Of a DNA stretch of 64,000 nucleotides, positions 43,123-51,098 are shown in pieces (position 1 is the first letter of the stretch; every line of letters begins with the position of its first letter). A model generated the notes under the pieces. That model saw only the letters and a list, made by a program, of their open reading frames with translations. It did no database searches and was not told the origin of the DNA. A program made the position numbers and the translations under genes. The DNA comes from Caballeronia insecticola (GTDB lineage: Bacteria > Pseudomonadota > Gammaproteobacteria > Burkholderiales > Burkholderiaceae): positions 744,001 through 808,000 of the forward strand of contig NC_021287.1 in assembly GCF_000402035.1 (NCBI RefSeq). Direction: 5' to 3'.

Positions 43123-44119
43123 AGTTTAACCCCCGCTTGATATTCGGTGATTGCCAGCAGCGTTCCGATCCGATCCGATCCGATCCGATCCGATCCGATC
43201 CGATCAAATATAGGTATTAATGAAGGGATGTAAAAATCATCGTTTACCCCCGGCGAGAGGTTGTGTGCCTCCATTGAAGTAATTCCGACTGTCGAAACCG
43301 CACGTAAGCTTTCGGTTCTCGCAGCGTCTTCATTAATCACATGTTAGAAACGGCCACCATTCTTCCCATTGAATCTGTCGGCACAAACCGACGTTTTGGC
43401 GTCCGACAAATAAGACGCGCGAGCGATACGTATCGCGACCGGCTGTCGCTTGATGCGTTCTACATTAACCAAGTGGCATCGACGTAGGTGTCGAGCGCCC
43501 GACTGAGCGCGACACCTAACGGCCGGTTCAGCAGAAATTGCTGGGACGGCAGCCGTCGGATGCGTGTCGGTAGTGAACATCTGCAATGGCCGATAACCGC
43601 GTGTTGAGCGTCGGGCGGATTTCGGATGTAGACCAGCCGTTCGGGTGACCGCCCTATGACTCAGGCGAGCGGCAGAAACTGGCCGGATTGAGGCTGTGCC
43701 CTCGGTGATTTGCTCGCCGCAAAGCGGCCATTGAGCGACAGGAAACGAGAGCTTGGCTAGTCGAACTGGATGTCGACCTCGACCGGCGGCTCCTGGCCGA
43801 TCAGGTGAGGTCGCCAACGACCGCTTTATGGCACTGCAACTCGCGCAACGTCGATCCGACTGACCACTTCAGAGGCGACCGTGTGACCGCAGGGTCGACT
43901 TGAGATATTTGAAGGGTACAAAATCAATAGAAGTTGCGGCTTATGCGGTATGCCCGTTGAGACGATGCGGAATATCAGAATATCTACGAGCCGCTGGGCG
44001 ACCATCTAAATGCATGGAGCGCGTCATTAGCCGTATTTTCAATAAGTTCCAGCCACGCCGTGACTGCATAAGCTTTCCGCTTACACCGACTCGCACGGGA
44101 TTAAGCGTTCAACATCCCA
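43123..44119. other. Upstream region of exported-protein operon and decayed repeat
   Basis: It holds the pentanucleotide array (43165-43205), decayed sequence with a weak copy of the dispersed repeat near 43700-43745 (GCTCGCCGCAAAGCGGCCAT), and no gene that I can support. The frames in 43344-43817 and 43900-44217 have no ribosome binding site and match repeat sequence. Confidence 0.45.
43165..43205. repeat. Pentanucleotide tandem repeat (CCGAT) about 8 copies
   Basis: CCGAT is repeated without interruption for 41 bases. It lies 43-83 bases upstream of the first gene of the exported-protein operon, where a change in copy number would alter promoter spacing. Such arrays drive phase variation of surface genes in many pathogens. 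Confidence 0.85.
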
Positions 44120-44785
44120 CTAAGCCGTCGATTGCAATACTCTGTCATGGAGGATGCAGACATCCTCTTCTGAGAATAAGCGAAAAAGTTCAGCGGTCGA
44201 TGCCACGCCAAGCTTAAGCATCGCGTTCGTTTTGTGGGTGCAGATGGTGTGCTTCGAGCGGTGGCGCGCTAACGCGATCTCCTTCAGCGACTGACCGGCT
44301 AGCGTCGCCTTGAGAACGTCGATTTCGCACGCGCTTAGAGGCTGAAAACTCTGGCCGCGTCTAGGCAGCGTCGCCGCGTACTTGGCAAGCGTGGACGATA
44401 CAAATTTTTGGCGGGCGTACGCGGCATCGATCGCTGACTTCAGATGCTCGCCGACTTCATCCCGGTCCAGCACTGCGTGAACGGCGCTCAGGGCCGACAG
44501 CGTGGCGAGGTAAGCGGGATTCTTGATACACGAATGCAGCACCAAACCCACGTCAATATGTCCCGCCCGTATGCGGGTCAACAAAGGTTCGCGAGCGGAG
44601 TTTTGCCTCGACGAGACGCTCTGCAGGTCCGCGACAATCACATCACACTCACTCGCGAGCTTGGCCAGCGTATCACCGCAGCAGGTCGTGGCCACGGTTG
44701 TGACCCCTGCGCATTGCCTGACGGCCGCCTCGGTACCCAGTGCGCTTATGAGATGGCTACCAGCACAAACAACCCTTAACGACAT
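44120..44785 (-). CDS. LuxR-type response regulator
   Basis: A 221-residue regulator. The N-terminal half resembles a receiver domain: MSLRVVCAGSHLISAL, a DVIVADLQSVSS strand where the Asp would be phosphorylated, and HAVLDRDEVGEHL. The C-terminal half is a LuxR helix-turn-helix: LSACEIDVLKATLAGQSLKE and HRSKHTICTHKTNAMLKLGV. The layout is that of RcsB/FimZ-like regulators. No sensor kinase is nearby. It lies between the exported-protein operon and the satellite module and could control either. Confidence 0.75.
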   Translation of the reverse strand: MSLRVVCAGSHLISALGTEAAVRQCAGVTTVATTCCGDTLAKLASECDVIVADLQSVSSRQNSAREPLLTRIRAGHIDVGLVLHSCIKNPAYLATLSALSAVHAVLDRDEVGEHLKSAIDAAYARQKFVSSTLAKYAATLPRRGQSFQPLSACEIDVLKATLAGQSLKEIALARHRSKHTICTHKTNAMLKLGVASTAELFRLFSEEDVCILHDRVLQSTA

Positions 44786-44952
44786 CGTGACCTCGCAGAT
44801 AGATACGAAGCAACGAGCCTACCGAGGGCGTGGGCCTCGGACAATCGGATGGATACGAACAGGCGATCTTCAGACAGCCGTCGCAATTGCTTTCAATAAG
44901 CTGTCGTCGATATCGAGTCGAGTTTTCCCCCACTCTATAGGTACACAAAACT

Positions 44953-45189
44953 CACTGCCAACACTGCCAAACTGCCAACAGCGGCCTCAAACCCTTACTG
45001 GGTAAGGGTTTCGCTGTTGGCAGTGGGCAGCGCTTTGATGCCAATTGTTGGCAGTCGACTGCCCACACCCCGCTATCAGGGATTCCGTCATGCGAAACAC
45101 TGCCAACACTGCCAACACACTGCCAACAGCAAAAGCTATATAACATAAGGGTTTGAATAGGGTAGTTGGCAGTTGGCAGTGTTGGCAGT
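44953..45189. repeat. ACTGCCAA/TTGGCAGT iterons with hairpin: candidate origin
   Basis: About eleven copies of ACTGCCAA or its complement lie in this stretch: three direct copies at the left, two inverted near 45015 and 45048, three direct at 45099-45128, and three inverted at 45165-45189. Between them AAACCCTTAC (44989-44998) pairs perfectly with GTAAGGGTTT (45002-45011). The array sits just beyond the 3' end of the P4-type primase gene, where P4-like satellites keep ori or crr sites. Binding by the primase is inferred. Confidence 0.65.
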
Positions 45190-45303
45190 GAGATTTCCCT
45201 ACACGGGAATTTTGTGAAGGCAGAGAAATCAGTCGAAAGCCATTAGAAAGCGTTTAACGTGATCCTGACAAAGCTTTCATGTTCATGTGTTCCGTTTGGC
45301 CAT

Positions 45304-45328
45304 AAAAAAACCTCGCGCGGTGGCGAGG
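45304..45328 (-). terminator. Rho-independent terminator of the primase operon
   Basis: Read on the minus strand, CCTCGC-CACCGC-GCGAGG is followed by seven T, just after the primase stop codon. Confidence 0.85.
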
Positions 45329-45354
45329 TCAAAAGATAGAAGCGCGACGTGCTG

Positions 45355-48147
45355 CTACTGATCGTCGTCAGCTTTCCAATCAGCGTGATTTTTACGTGGG
45401 TAGAGCACGTAGACCTGCCCCAAGCCACGCCCACCGTTTCTCGTCCAGCCCTTGCGTCCTGTGGGACGCAATAGGATGCGAGCTTTGTGAAGGGCCTTGC
45501 AGGCGTGCTTCAGGTCATAACCGACGACGAACACCCCCTTGAAGGTTGCGGGCGGCACGTACACGGTGATCTTGCCGTCGGCGTCGGCCCGGATGAAGCC
45601 CAGCGAGTTGTGCACCACGGGCATGTTTTCAGTAAGCGGCAGGCGAACGAATCTCGAGTGCTCATGCTGCTCGATGAGACCTTCGACCTGCTCGATCAAA
45701 CGCTCATCGTCGCGGTCGCCCGTCCCGAACACATCAAGCCACCGCCGCCAGACGGTATCGACCGCCTGCTGCGATTCTTCGGCGGTCCACCCCGTCAAGC
45801 CCGCCTGCGTTGCCATCACCAAGGCAGCGGCTAGCAGGGCGAACTTGCGTGTCGCGCGCCGCACGGGTGGCGCGGCATCCGGCGGCACCATCGACGCCAT
45901 ACGGATACGCTCGCGCCCGATCTGCTCGCGCGCGTCACTCCACCTTGGCAGAAGCCATTCCACGAACGCGGGCCCAAGCGTGCCATGCTGTGCGCGACCA
46001 GCAGCCGTCAGTGCGTCAGAGAAAGCTTCGGCGCTCGCGTAGCCGTGCAGTTCGTCAAATGCGCGATGCAGGCCCGCGTCGGCGGGCACATCAAGCAAGC
46101 GCACCTCCTGCCCGCCACGCGGCTTTAGACCGCCTTCGGCGAGATACTGACTCATCGCGACTTCGCCCGTCGAAATGAGCGTCAACCTCCACGACCGAGA
46201 AGCGACGGTGCCGCCGTCACGCGCTCCTTGTACCTTCGAAATGCCATTGAGCATCTGGTAGATCGCCGGGCCGATTTTGCGCGCATCGCCCGAGCCGATC
46301 TCGTCCAGATACAACAATCGATCGTTGGCTGACTCCGACATCAGCGCCAGACCTAGGGACGTACCATTCCAGCTCGCCTTGCTGCGGTCTGGGTCTCCCC
46401 AGACGCTAGCAGCCACATCGCCGCAGGTGCTCTTACCCGCTGTCGAGTTGGTATAGAGATGCAAACCAATGCCGTCCTTCTCTCCGGCGATGGAAAGCAG
46501 CGGCCCGGCCAGCGCGCATGCCACGCTCGTCATAGCGAGGGCATTGCCTTGCGTTAGGCGACCTACCTGCTCTCGCCAATCGCCAAGCGTGCCACGCGCC
46601 TTATAGGCGCTCGGATTGTCCGGTTTGCCGTTGAAGTGCATACGAGCATTGGGTTGCCCAACGACTTCCCCGGTCGGCAATACGAAAGCGCCGTGCTGCC
46701 AACCGGTCATGCTGACGATCTCATACCACGCGTCGCGGTTCTCGGTCTGAAGCCAGTACGCAAGTCGCTCACGAGCCGCGCGATCGGTTGCGACCGCCAG
46801 CCCGCCGCTACGCAATCGCGCCCAACCGTCGCGCTCACCAATCTCTGCATTGGGCATGGCTTCGATTACCTCTTCGCCGCAACCCGCGCGCCGCCAGCGC
46901 AACACGCGCATCTGACGGCCTGAGCTGTCGCGGCCGCTTCCCAACGCCTCCAGCGAGTCACAGAGCCATCGAGGCGCGAGATAAACCGTCTTGCCGCTGT
47001 CGCGATCGACTTTCACGCCCACAAAGTACAAGCCGTCTTGACGGCGCTCGTAATACGCTTCTAGTTCGCCTCCGCTGGCAGTTGTCGCTCCTGCGCCGCT
47101 ACGGTCCGGCTCATCGCCGCCATCGGGCTTCGCAGCCTTCCTGATCTGCCTGGCCACCGCGGCCGCTCCAAAACGTGTGTGCATGTCGTTGAAGTCCGTT
47201 TCGTCGTCACCACGCTTGTCGCCGAACTCCGGGAGGGCAACGGCGCCACCGACGGATCGCGCCGCCTCCACCGCCTTCTGCTGTCCGTTACCGAGGTCAG
47301 CCAGTACAGTGATTTCGGCATCGGGATAGGCCGCGCGCATCGTCTGTGCAACCTTCGTGAGGTTGCCCGCCGAGAGCGCCGCCACTGCCGCATCACCCGT
47401 ACAGAGGTGAGCCGACAGCGCTGTAGCGACACCTTCGGCGATGAGGATGCGTTTGCACTCTTCGGGCGCGGCGGCGAACCAGCAGCCGCCCGCCTTCTCC
47501 CCATTGGCCAAGGCCGACTTGCGCCCGAGTTCATCGATCATCTCGATGGTGGTCACAGCGCCCCCGACCTGCACAGGTGCGATGAGAACGCGCCCCTCGA
47601 GCTGCGCGCCGCCCGATTGCGGCCGGTAGCCGATCAGCTTCTGAAGCTTCGCGGCGTCCATTTCGCGCAGGGTGTCAACCGCACTGACACCCTTGCGCAT
47701 CAGGTACGGATGATCGTCGCGAGCGGGGTGAGCTTTCTCAATGACGGCGATGGCAAGCGAGGCCGCGTGCTTACGGGCCTTCGTTCGTTTCTGCGCCTCT
47801 TGTTCCGTGCGTGCGTCGCGCTCGACACGACGGCGCTCGACCTCTGCCGGGTCGATAACCGTTGCGGCGGTCGAACGCGGCTTGTAGCCGTACTTCTTCG
47901 CGATCGCGAACAGCGTGCCGATGGTGATACCGGCGTCGGGACGAATTGAGCGCCACGTATCCCGAACGTCAGCCGCCACGTAGTTCGGGCTTCCCTGACT
48001 CCAGTTGTCAAACATCACAAAGCCAGCTTCGCCCTCGCTATGCTTGAGCGATGCAGCGACACGAAACCATACGTCGCGCTCAACGTCCGGCGGAATGTAC
48101 GAGAGTGCTTCAAGGATCCGCTGATGATCATCAAAGACGGTGCTCAT
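45355..48147 (-). CDS. P4-type primase-helicase (PriCT, toprim, DUF927)
   Basis: A 930-residue satellite replication protein. Residues 10-90 fit the PriCT_2 module (ALSYIPPDVERDVWFRVAAS). Residues about 200-320 form a toprim-like domain (RILIAEGVATALSAHL and EITVLADLGNGQQKAVEAAR). Residues 390-720 form a DUF927 helicase with Walker A (YTNSTAGKSTCGDVA) and Walker B (LLYLDEIGSGDA). The C-terminal 200 residues may bind the origin. It starts at 48147, overlapping the previous stop as ATGA. It would prime and unwind the satellite genome. The iteron cluster beyond its stop is the likely origin. Confidence 0.88.
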   Translation of the reverse strand: MSTVFDDHQRILEALSYIPPDVERDVWFRVAASLKHSEGEAGFVMFDNWSQGSPNYVAADVRDTWRSIRPDAGITIGTLFAIAKKYGYKPRSTAATVIDPAEVERRRVERDARTEQEAQKRTKARKHAASLAIAVIEKAHPARDDHPYLMRKGVSAVDTLREMDAAKLQKLIGYRPQSGGAQLEGRVLIAPVQVGGAVTTIEMIDELGRKSALANGEKAGGCWFAAAPEECKRILIAEGVATALSAHLCTGDAAVAALSAGNLTKVAQTMRAAYPDAEITVLADLGNGQQKAVEAARSVGGAVALPEFGDKRGDDETDFNDMHTRFGAAAVARQIRKAAKPDGGDEPDRSGAGATTASGGELEAYYERRQDGLYFVGVKVDRDSGKTVYLAPRWLCDSLEALGSGRDSSGRQMRVLRWRRAGCGEEVIEAMPNAEIGERDGWARLRSGGLAVATDRAARERLAYWLQTENRDAWYEIVSMTGWQHGAFVLPTGEVVGQPNARMHFNGKPDNPSAYKARGTLGDWREQVGRLTQGNALAMTSVACALAGPLLSIAGEKDGIGLHLYTNSTAGKSTCGDVAASVWGDPDRSKASWNGTSLGLALMSESANDRLLYLDEIGSGDARKIGPAIYQMLNGISKVQGARDGGTVASRSWRLTLISTGEVAMSQYLAEGGLKPRGGQEVRLLDVPADAGLHRAFDELHGYASAEAFSDALTAAGRAQHGTLGPAFVEWLLPRWSDAREQIGRERIRMASMVPPDAAPPVRRATRKFALLAAALVMATQAGLTGWTAEESQQAVDTVWRRWLDVFGTGDRDDERLIEQVEGLIEQHEHSRFVRLPLTENMPVVHNSLGFIRADADGKITVYVPPATFKGVFVVGYDLKHACKALHKARILLRPTGRKGWTRNGGRGLGQVYVLYPRKNHADWKADDDQ

Positions 48148-48479
48148 TGCTTACCTCCTGCAATCGAGCCTGCTCGGGCAATCACACGAGCGAAGGCAAG
48201 GTTGTCGCCGATCGCCGCCGTCGCTTGCCCCGCGAGAACGCGCATGCGCGGCGATGGTTCACGCTTGGACATCATGGTTTCAAGCAGATCGGCGCGGCGA
48301 AATCCTTTCTCGGCCGCTGCGGCGAACACCACGTCGAGCACGCGGCGCGCGAACTGGCGCACATCGGGATCAGCCTTCTTTGCATGAAACACAAGGAAGC
48401 CGCACATGAGAACGCACTCAGTCGGGCTCGCGTACTCGCCTTCAGCGATTGGGATGCCGAGTTTGTAGTTCTCGTTCAT
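48144..48479 (-). CDS. Satellite small protein A, hypothetical
   Basis: A 111-residue protein overlapping both neighbours by four bases (ATGA at each end), which supports translation in one chain. It reads GEYASPTECVLMCGFLVFHA and ADPDVRQFARRVLDVVFAAA, a small helical protein. I recognise no named family. It lies between the PC4-like gene and the primase. Confidence 0.65.
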   Translation of the reverse strand: MNENYKLGIPIAEGEYASPTECVLMCGFLVFHAKKADPDVRQFARRVLDVVFAAAAEKGFRRADLLETMMSKREPSPRMRVLAGQATAAIGDNLAFARVIARAGSIAGGKQ

Positions 48480-48706
48480 ACGACCTCCCGCGCGGCCAGC
48501 GTCAGCCCCTGAATGATCTGCGGCAGTAGTTCCGGGCGCAGCATGATGCCCTTCTGCGTCGGCACGAACTCACCCGCTGCATTGGCGACCACAAGCCGGA
48601 CATCGACGTACTCGCGGCCTTTGTACCAACGATGAATGATCCGGATGCGCTGCGTCGCGCTCTTCTGGATATCCATCACCACCTTGTCCTGATCGACCGT
48701 ACTCAT
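48476..48706 (-). CDS. PC4/p15-like transcriptional coactivator fold protein
   Basis: A 76-residue protein; the ATG at 48706 follows AAGGAGG. RIRIIHRWYKGREYVDVRLV, a Lys-Gly turn and GIMLRPELLPQIIQGLTLAA fit the PC4 (transcriptional coactivator p15) fold, a single-stranded nucleic-acid binder also found in phages. It lies in the overlapping gene chain upstream of the primase and may bind single-stranded DNA at replication forks or regulate late transcription. Confidence 0.6.
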   Translation of the reverse strand: MSTVDQDKVVMDIQKSATQRIRIIHRWYKGREYVDVRLVVANAAGEFVPTQKGIMLRPELLPQIIQGLTLAAREVV

Positions 48707-48933
48707 ACATCCTCCTTCGAACCGATCGCGCACTGACCGTGGCGTACGCAATCTGCGTCCACGTATTCATGCAACTGTTCTGCGACGCCAGCAGACTGAT
48801 CGATCAACATGCGAACGACACCGTATACAGGGTGGTCGTCGCTCACAGGAAGGTCTGCAATGGCGATCAGCAACATCTGCAAGACATCGTGGAACTGCTG
48901 AACCTTCGCCGCCATCTCGAGGTGCCTAACCAT
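48703..48933 (-). CDS. Satellite small protein B, hypothetical
   Basis: A 76-residue protein; the ATG at 48933 follows AGGAGGG. It is helical, with EMAAKVQQFHDVLQMLLIAI and VYGVVRMLIDQSAGVAEQLH. Its stop overlaps the PC4-like start. I recognise no family. Confidence 0.6.
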   Translation of the reverse strand: MVRHLEMAAKVQQFHDVLQMLLIAIADLPVSDDHPVYGVVRMLIDQSAGVAEQLHEYVDADCVRHGQCAIGSKEDV

Positions 48934-49354
48934 GGTTTCCCTCCTGTAAGGAGTACTCATCGCTGTGAGCACGACTAGAGCGCTCTAATTTGAGACGGTC
49001 GATCAATCGCTGTCGAAGGACGCACTCGGCCTCAGACGCGGTCTCGACGATCTGACCGATGAGCTCGATTTCACTGGCGATGCGATAGAGCAAAAGAGGG
49101 TGTTCGGCTTCCTGTAACGCGCCGGAGCGCACTGGTTTGAGTTCAGGGCTTCGGTCATTGGTGATCAAGCATCCGATGGCTGATACGACGGTGGCTAACG
49201 ACGACGCGGAATCGCCCGCCACGGTTAGGCAGTCCGCGAGGAATTGCAGTTCGCTGTCCGAGGCGTTCGCCATGTCGAAGCGCTCTGCGAAAAACGCGAG
49301 CAGGCTTGCTGCCGAAGGTATTTGCTGGATAGCGGTGCGTGTTGTCTTAGTCAT
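48926..49354 (-). CDS. Satellite protein C, hypothetical
   Basis: A 142-residue protein from the ATG at 49354. It begins TKTTRTAIQQIPSAASLLAF, then has EIELIGQIVETASEAECVLR near the C-terminus. It is helical without a known motif. It overlaps the genes before and after it, in keeping with the compact chain of small satellite genes. The longer frame upstream overlaps the Ash-like gene and is rejected. Confidence 0.6.
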   Translation of the reverse strand: MTKTTRTAIQQIPSAASLLAFFAERFDMANASDSELQFLADCLTVAGDSASSLATVVSAIGCLITNDRSPELKPVRSGALQEAEHPLLLYRIASEIELIGQIVETASEAECVLRQRLIDRLKLERSSRAHSDEYSLQEGNHG

Positions 49355-49880
49355 GGCGCACCTCCGCACGGGCGAGCTCGGCAAGCTCGAGGAGTGCATC
49401 TGCGCAGCAGTCAAGCGCGTCGTTCGCGCTCGGCGCGAGCGCTGCGTCGCGCAGGGCGCGATTGATGATCTGAAGTTGAAGCGGAGATTGCGTTTGCTCA
49501 GGACGAGCGAGAGTAGTGCCATGCATGGCTTTGCTCCTTGTAGTGAGACTAGGCCCGTTTTTGAGACGGGTGGGCAGGAGCTCAAAACCGCTACAAGACG
49601 GCGGGCATATTCCCCTTGCGGGTCTTTTATTAGCCGCACTCCCGCCCATAGGCGCAAAACCAATAGGCGAAACAAAAGCCACAGACTGACGGGGTGGCTT
49701 GACCGCTTGTAGAGGTGTTTTGAGCACCGTTCCCGGAGGATAGTCGAGCAATTCGCCGTCCGTCAAGTTGTTCGCGAAATCGTACCTAACCGATGGCGCC
49801 TGTAAGCGCTCCGATCTAGCATCTCTATTTGGGTTGTTTGATTGACTGGCCTTCGAGCCAGCTATTTTCTTATCTGTCAT
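49347..49880 (-). CDS. Ash/Icd-like satellite protein
   Basis: A 177-residue frame whose ATG at 49880 overlaps the AlpA stop (ATGA). Its middle reads KPPRQSVAFVSPIGFAPMGG, followed by RPARGICPPSCSGFELL, which I associate with Ash/Icd-like proteins of P4-type satellites that lie over the immunity region. An inner ATG at 49526 has a better ribosome binding site (AAGGAGC) and would give a separate 59-residue protein. Both may be made, as in P4. Icd-like proteins can inhibit host cell division; that role is inferred. Confidence 0.5.
   Translation of the reverse strand: MTDKKIAGSKASQSNNPNRDARSERLQAPSVRYDFANNLTDGELLDYPPGTVLKTPLQAVKPPRQSVAFVSPIGFAPMGGSAANKRPARGICPPSCSGFELLPTRLKNGPSLTTRSKAMHGTTLARPEQTQSPLQLQIINRALRDAALAPSANDALDCCADALLELAELARAEVRHD
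49535..49725 (-). ncRNA. Possible P4-type antisense immunity RNA region
   Basis: Three short elements pair in the way P4 seqA/B/C do. On the plus strand, CTTGTAG (49706-49712) with GTTTTGAGC (49717-49725), and CTTGTAG at 49538-49544, are both complementary to GCTCAAAAC (49581-49589) and CTACAAG (49592-49598). The third element overlaps the ribosome binding site of the inner start at 49526. A hairpin CCCGT-TTTTGAG-ACGGG (49556-49572) lies between. A processed RNA from the middle could silence its own operon. This is inferred from sequence pairing. Confidence 0.4.
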
Positions 49881-50086
49881 GCGGACTCTCCGAGCAGGAC
49901 CGCACGCAGCTCGCCGACGTTCCACAAGGCGTGGCCGCCGATGTTGCGGGGTTTCGGGAGGTCGCCGCGCTTGGAACGATTCCAGACGGCAGAGACGCTG
50001 CAGGAGCAGAGCGCAGCAACGGTTTGAACTCTGACGCCTGCCGCAGCGGGCAGGCTGTCGAAGTTGCGGACTTCAATGTTGAGCAT
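49877..50086 (-). CDS. AlpA-family excision/transcription regulator
   Basis: A 69-residue protein, taking the ATG at 50086. It shows the AlpA/MerR-like helix-turn-helix: QTVAALCSCSVSAVWNRSKR, then GDLPKPRNIGGHALWNVGEL. AlpA-type proteins in P4-like elements activate the integrase gene and excision. Its stop overlaps the Ash-like start. The longer frame from 50212 adds unrelated residues. Confidence 0.75.
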   Translation of the reverse strand: MLNIEVRNFDSLPAAAGVRVQTVAALCSCSVSAVWNRSKRGDLPKPRNIGGHALWNVGELRAVLLGESA

Positions 50087-50221
50087 CGTATCGACTCGAA
50101 AGCGTGCGGAATTGCACGGGTCGGTACGGATTAAATACCCCAAGAGTCTAAGAAAATAGCCGCCCGCCGACTGCGCGTAACCGCGTAGTCGCTCGTCGTA
50201 TACGCCTGCCAAGCAAACCTA

Positions 50222-51007
50222 CTAGGCAGACCTTTCTTTACGCAGATCGAGGACCCATTCATAAATGGTCGTGGATGCTCTGTCTTCGCTCAGGCCGCAT
50301 CGGTGTCGAAGGTTAATTTCTAGTGCGCAGGCCTCGAGAGCTTTTGCCGTTTGTCGAGAAGACTTGCCGTCCCACGCGCCCGTATCGAGTTGGTCACGGA
50401 GCCAATTCTTGATTGGCTGGTAACGCTCTGCGCGGGCAAATCCCCCATTCGACGAACGCTCCAGCAGATCTACCCGGGCTGCTTCGCGTGCCTTTTGGGC
50501 GGCATACTCGCGCCCAGCCGCCTCACTCGCGACCACGAGGCTGCTATTCGAATTCGATAGATGCTTAAGCGCTTTCGTGACTTCGCCTTGTCGGAGACAT
50601 GCGCCGGCACGGTCTATCTCTGATAATGCCTGCGCGGCCAGCATCATCAAAACAGCCGGCTGATGAAGGAAGGCCGTCACTGGATCGGTGCAGCCTCTGA
50701 ATGGAGACGGAAGCTCGTCTAGATCGCCTTCCCTGATCTGAGATAGCAAGAGGGAAGTGACGCCATGCTCTGGCGTATATGTCCAGCCGTGCTCCACGGC
50801 TTCTTGTTGGCCCAAGGAATTCCATCGATCCTCGACCGTTTCCACCACTTTCGAGAGCGCGAATATCTCGCTTACGTTCGCGGCGCCCGCATACCCGTGC
50901 CAGCGCGGAAAACACCATTTCCTCGCGTTCTCAACGAAACCGGTTAGCCCAAGATCTGCGGCCCGACGATCGTCTGGGTCGTCGAACTCCCCGATGATTT
51001 CAAACAT
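50222..51007 (-). CDS. Hypothetical satellite protein, 261 aa
   Basis: A helical protein with no motif I recognise. It reads WCFPRWHGYAGAANVSEIFA early, then AAGREYAAQKAREAARVDLL and YQPIKNWLRDQLDTGAWDGK. It lies between the integrase and AlpA, a place where P4-like elements carry accessory genes such as defence or anti-phage factors. There is no signal or membrane segment. Function unknown. Confidence 0.6.
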   Translation of the reverse strand: MFEIIGEFDDPDDRRAADLGLTGFVENARKWCFPRWHGYAGAANVSEIFALSKVVETVEDRWNSLGQQEAVEHGWTYTPEHGVTSLLLSQIREGDLDELPSPFRGCTDPVTAFLHQPAVLMMLAAQALSEIDRAGACLRQGEVTKALKHLSNSNSSLVVASEAAGREYAAQKAREAARVDLLERSSNGGFARAERYQPIKNWLRDQLDTGAWDGKSSRQTAKALEACALEINLRHRCGLSEDRASTTIYEWVLDLRKERSA

Positions 51008-51098
51008 TGCTCGCCCTGTTGCAGAGCCCTATTTGGGAGACGTGCCAGCCGGGAAGGGCACCCGGTTTTCGCCTCGTCGGGCTAGGCACGGCAAACTT

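Larger units (their letters stand above)
44786..45354. other. Satellite replication-origin region
   Basis: No gene. It holds the TTGGCAGT iteron cluster, a perfect 10-bp hairpin and the primase terminator, listed separately. Confidence 0.5.

Noticed and set aside
43165..43205. CRISPR array
   Set aside because: The repeat is a 5-base unit without spacers, so it is a simple tandem repeat.
43344..43817. Minus-strand coding frame of 157 codons
   Set aside because: It covers the dispersed repeat, has no ribosome binding site, and similar odd frames appear wherever the repeat occurs.
43900..44217. Plus-strand coding frame of 105 codons
   Set aside because: It lacks a ribosome binding site and family features, and its end overlaps the LuxR gene on the other strand.
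44953..45189. CRISPR array
   Set aside because: The 8-base units occur in both orientations with uneven spacing, which fits iterons and not CRISPR repeats. No cas gene is present.
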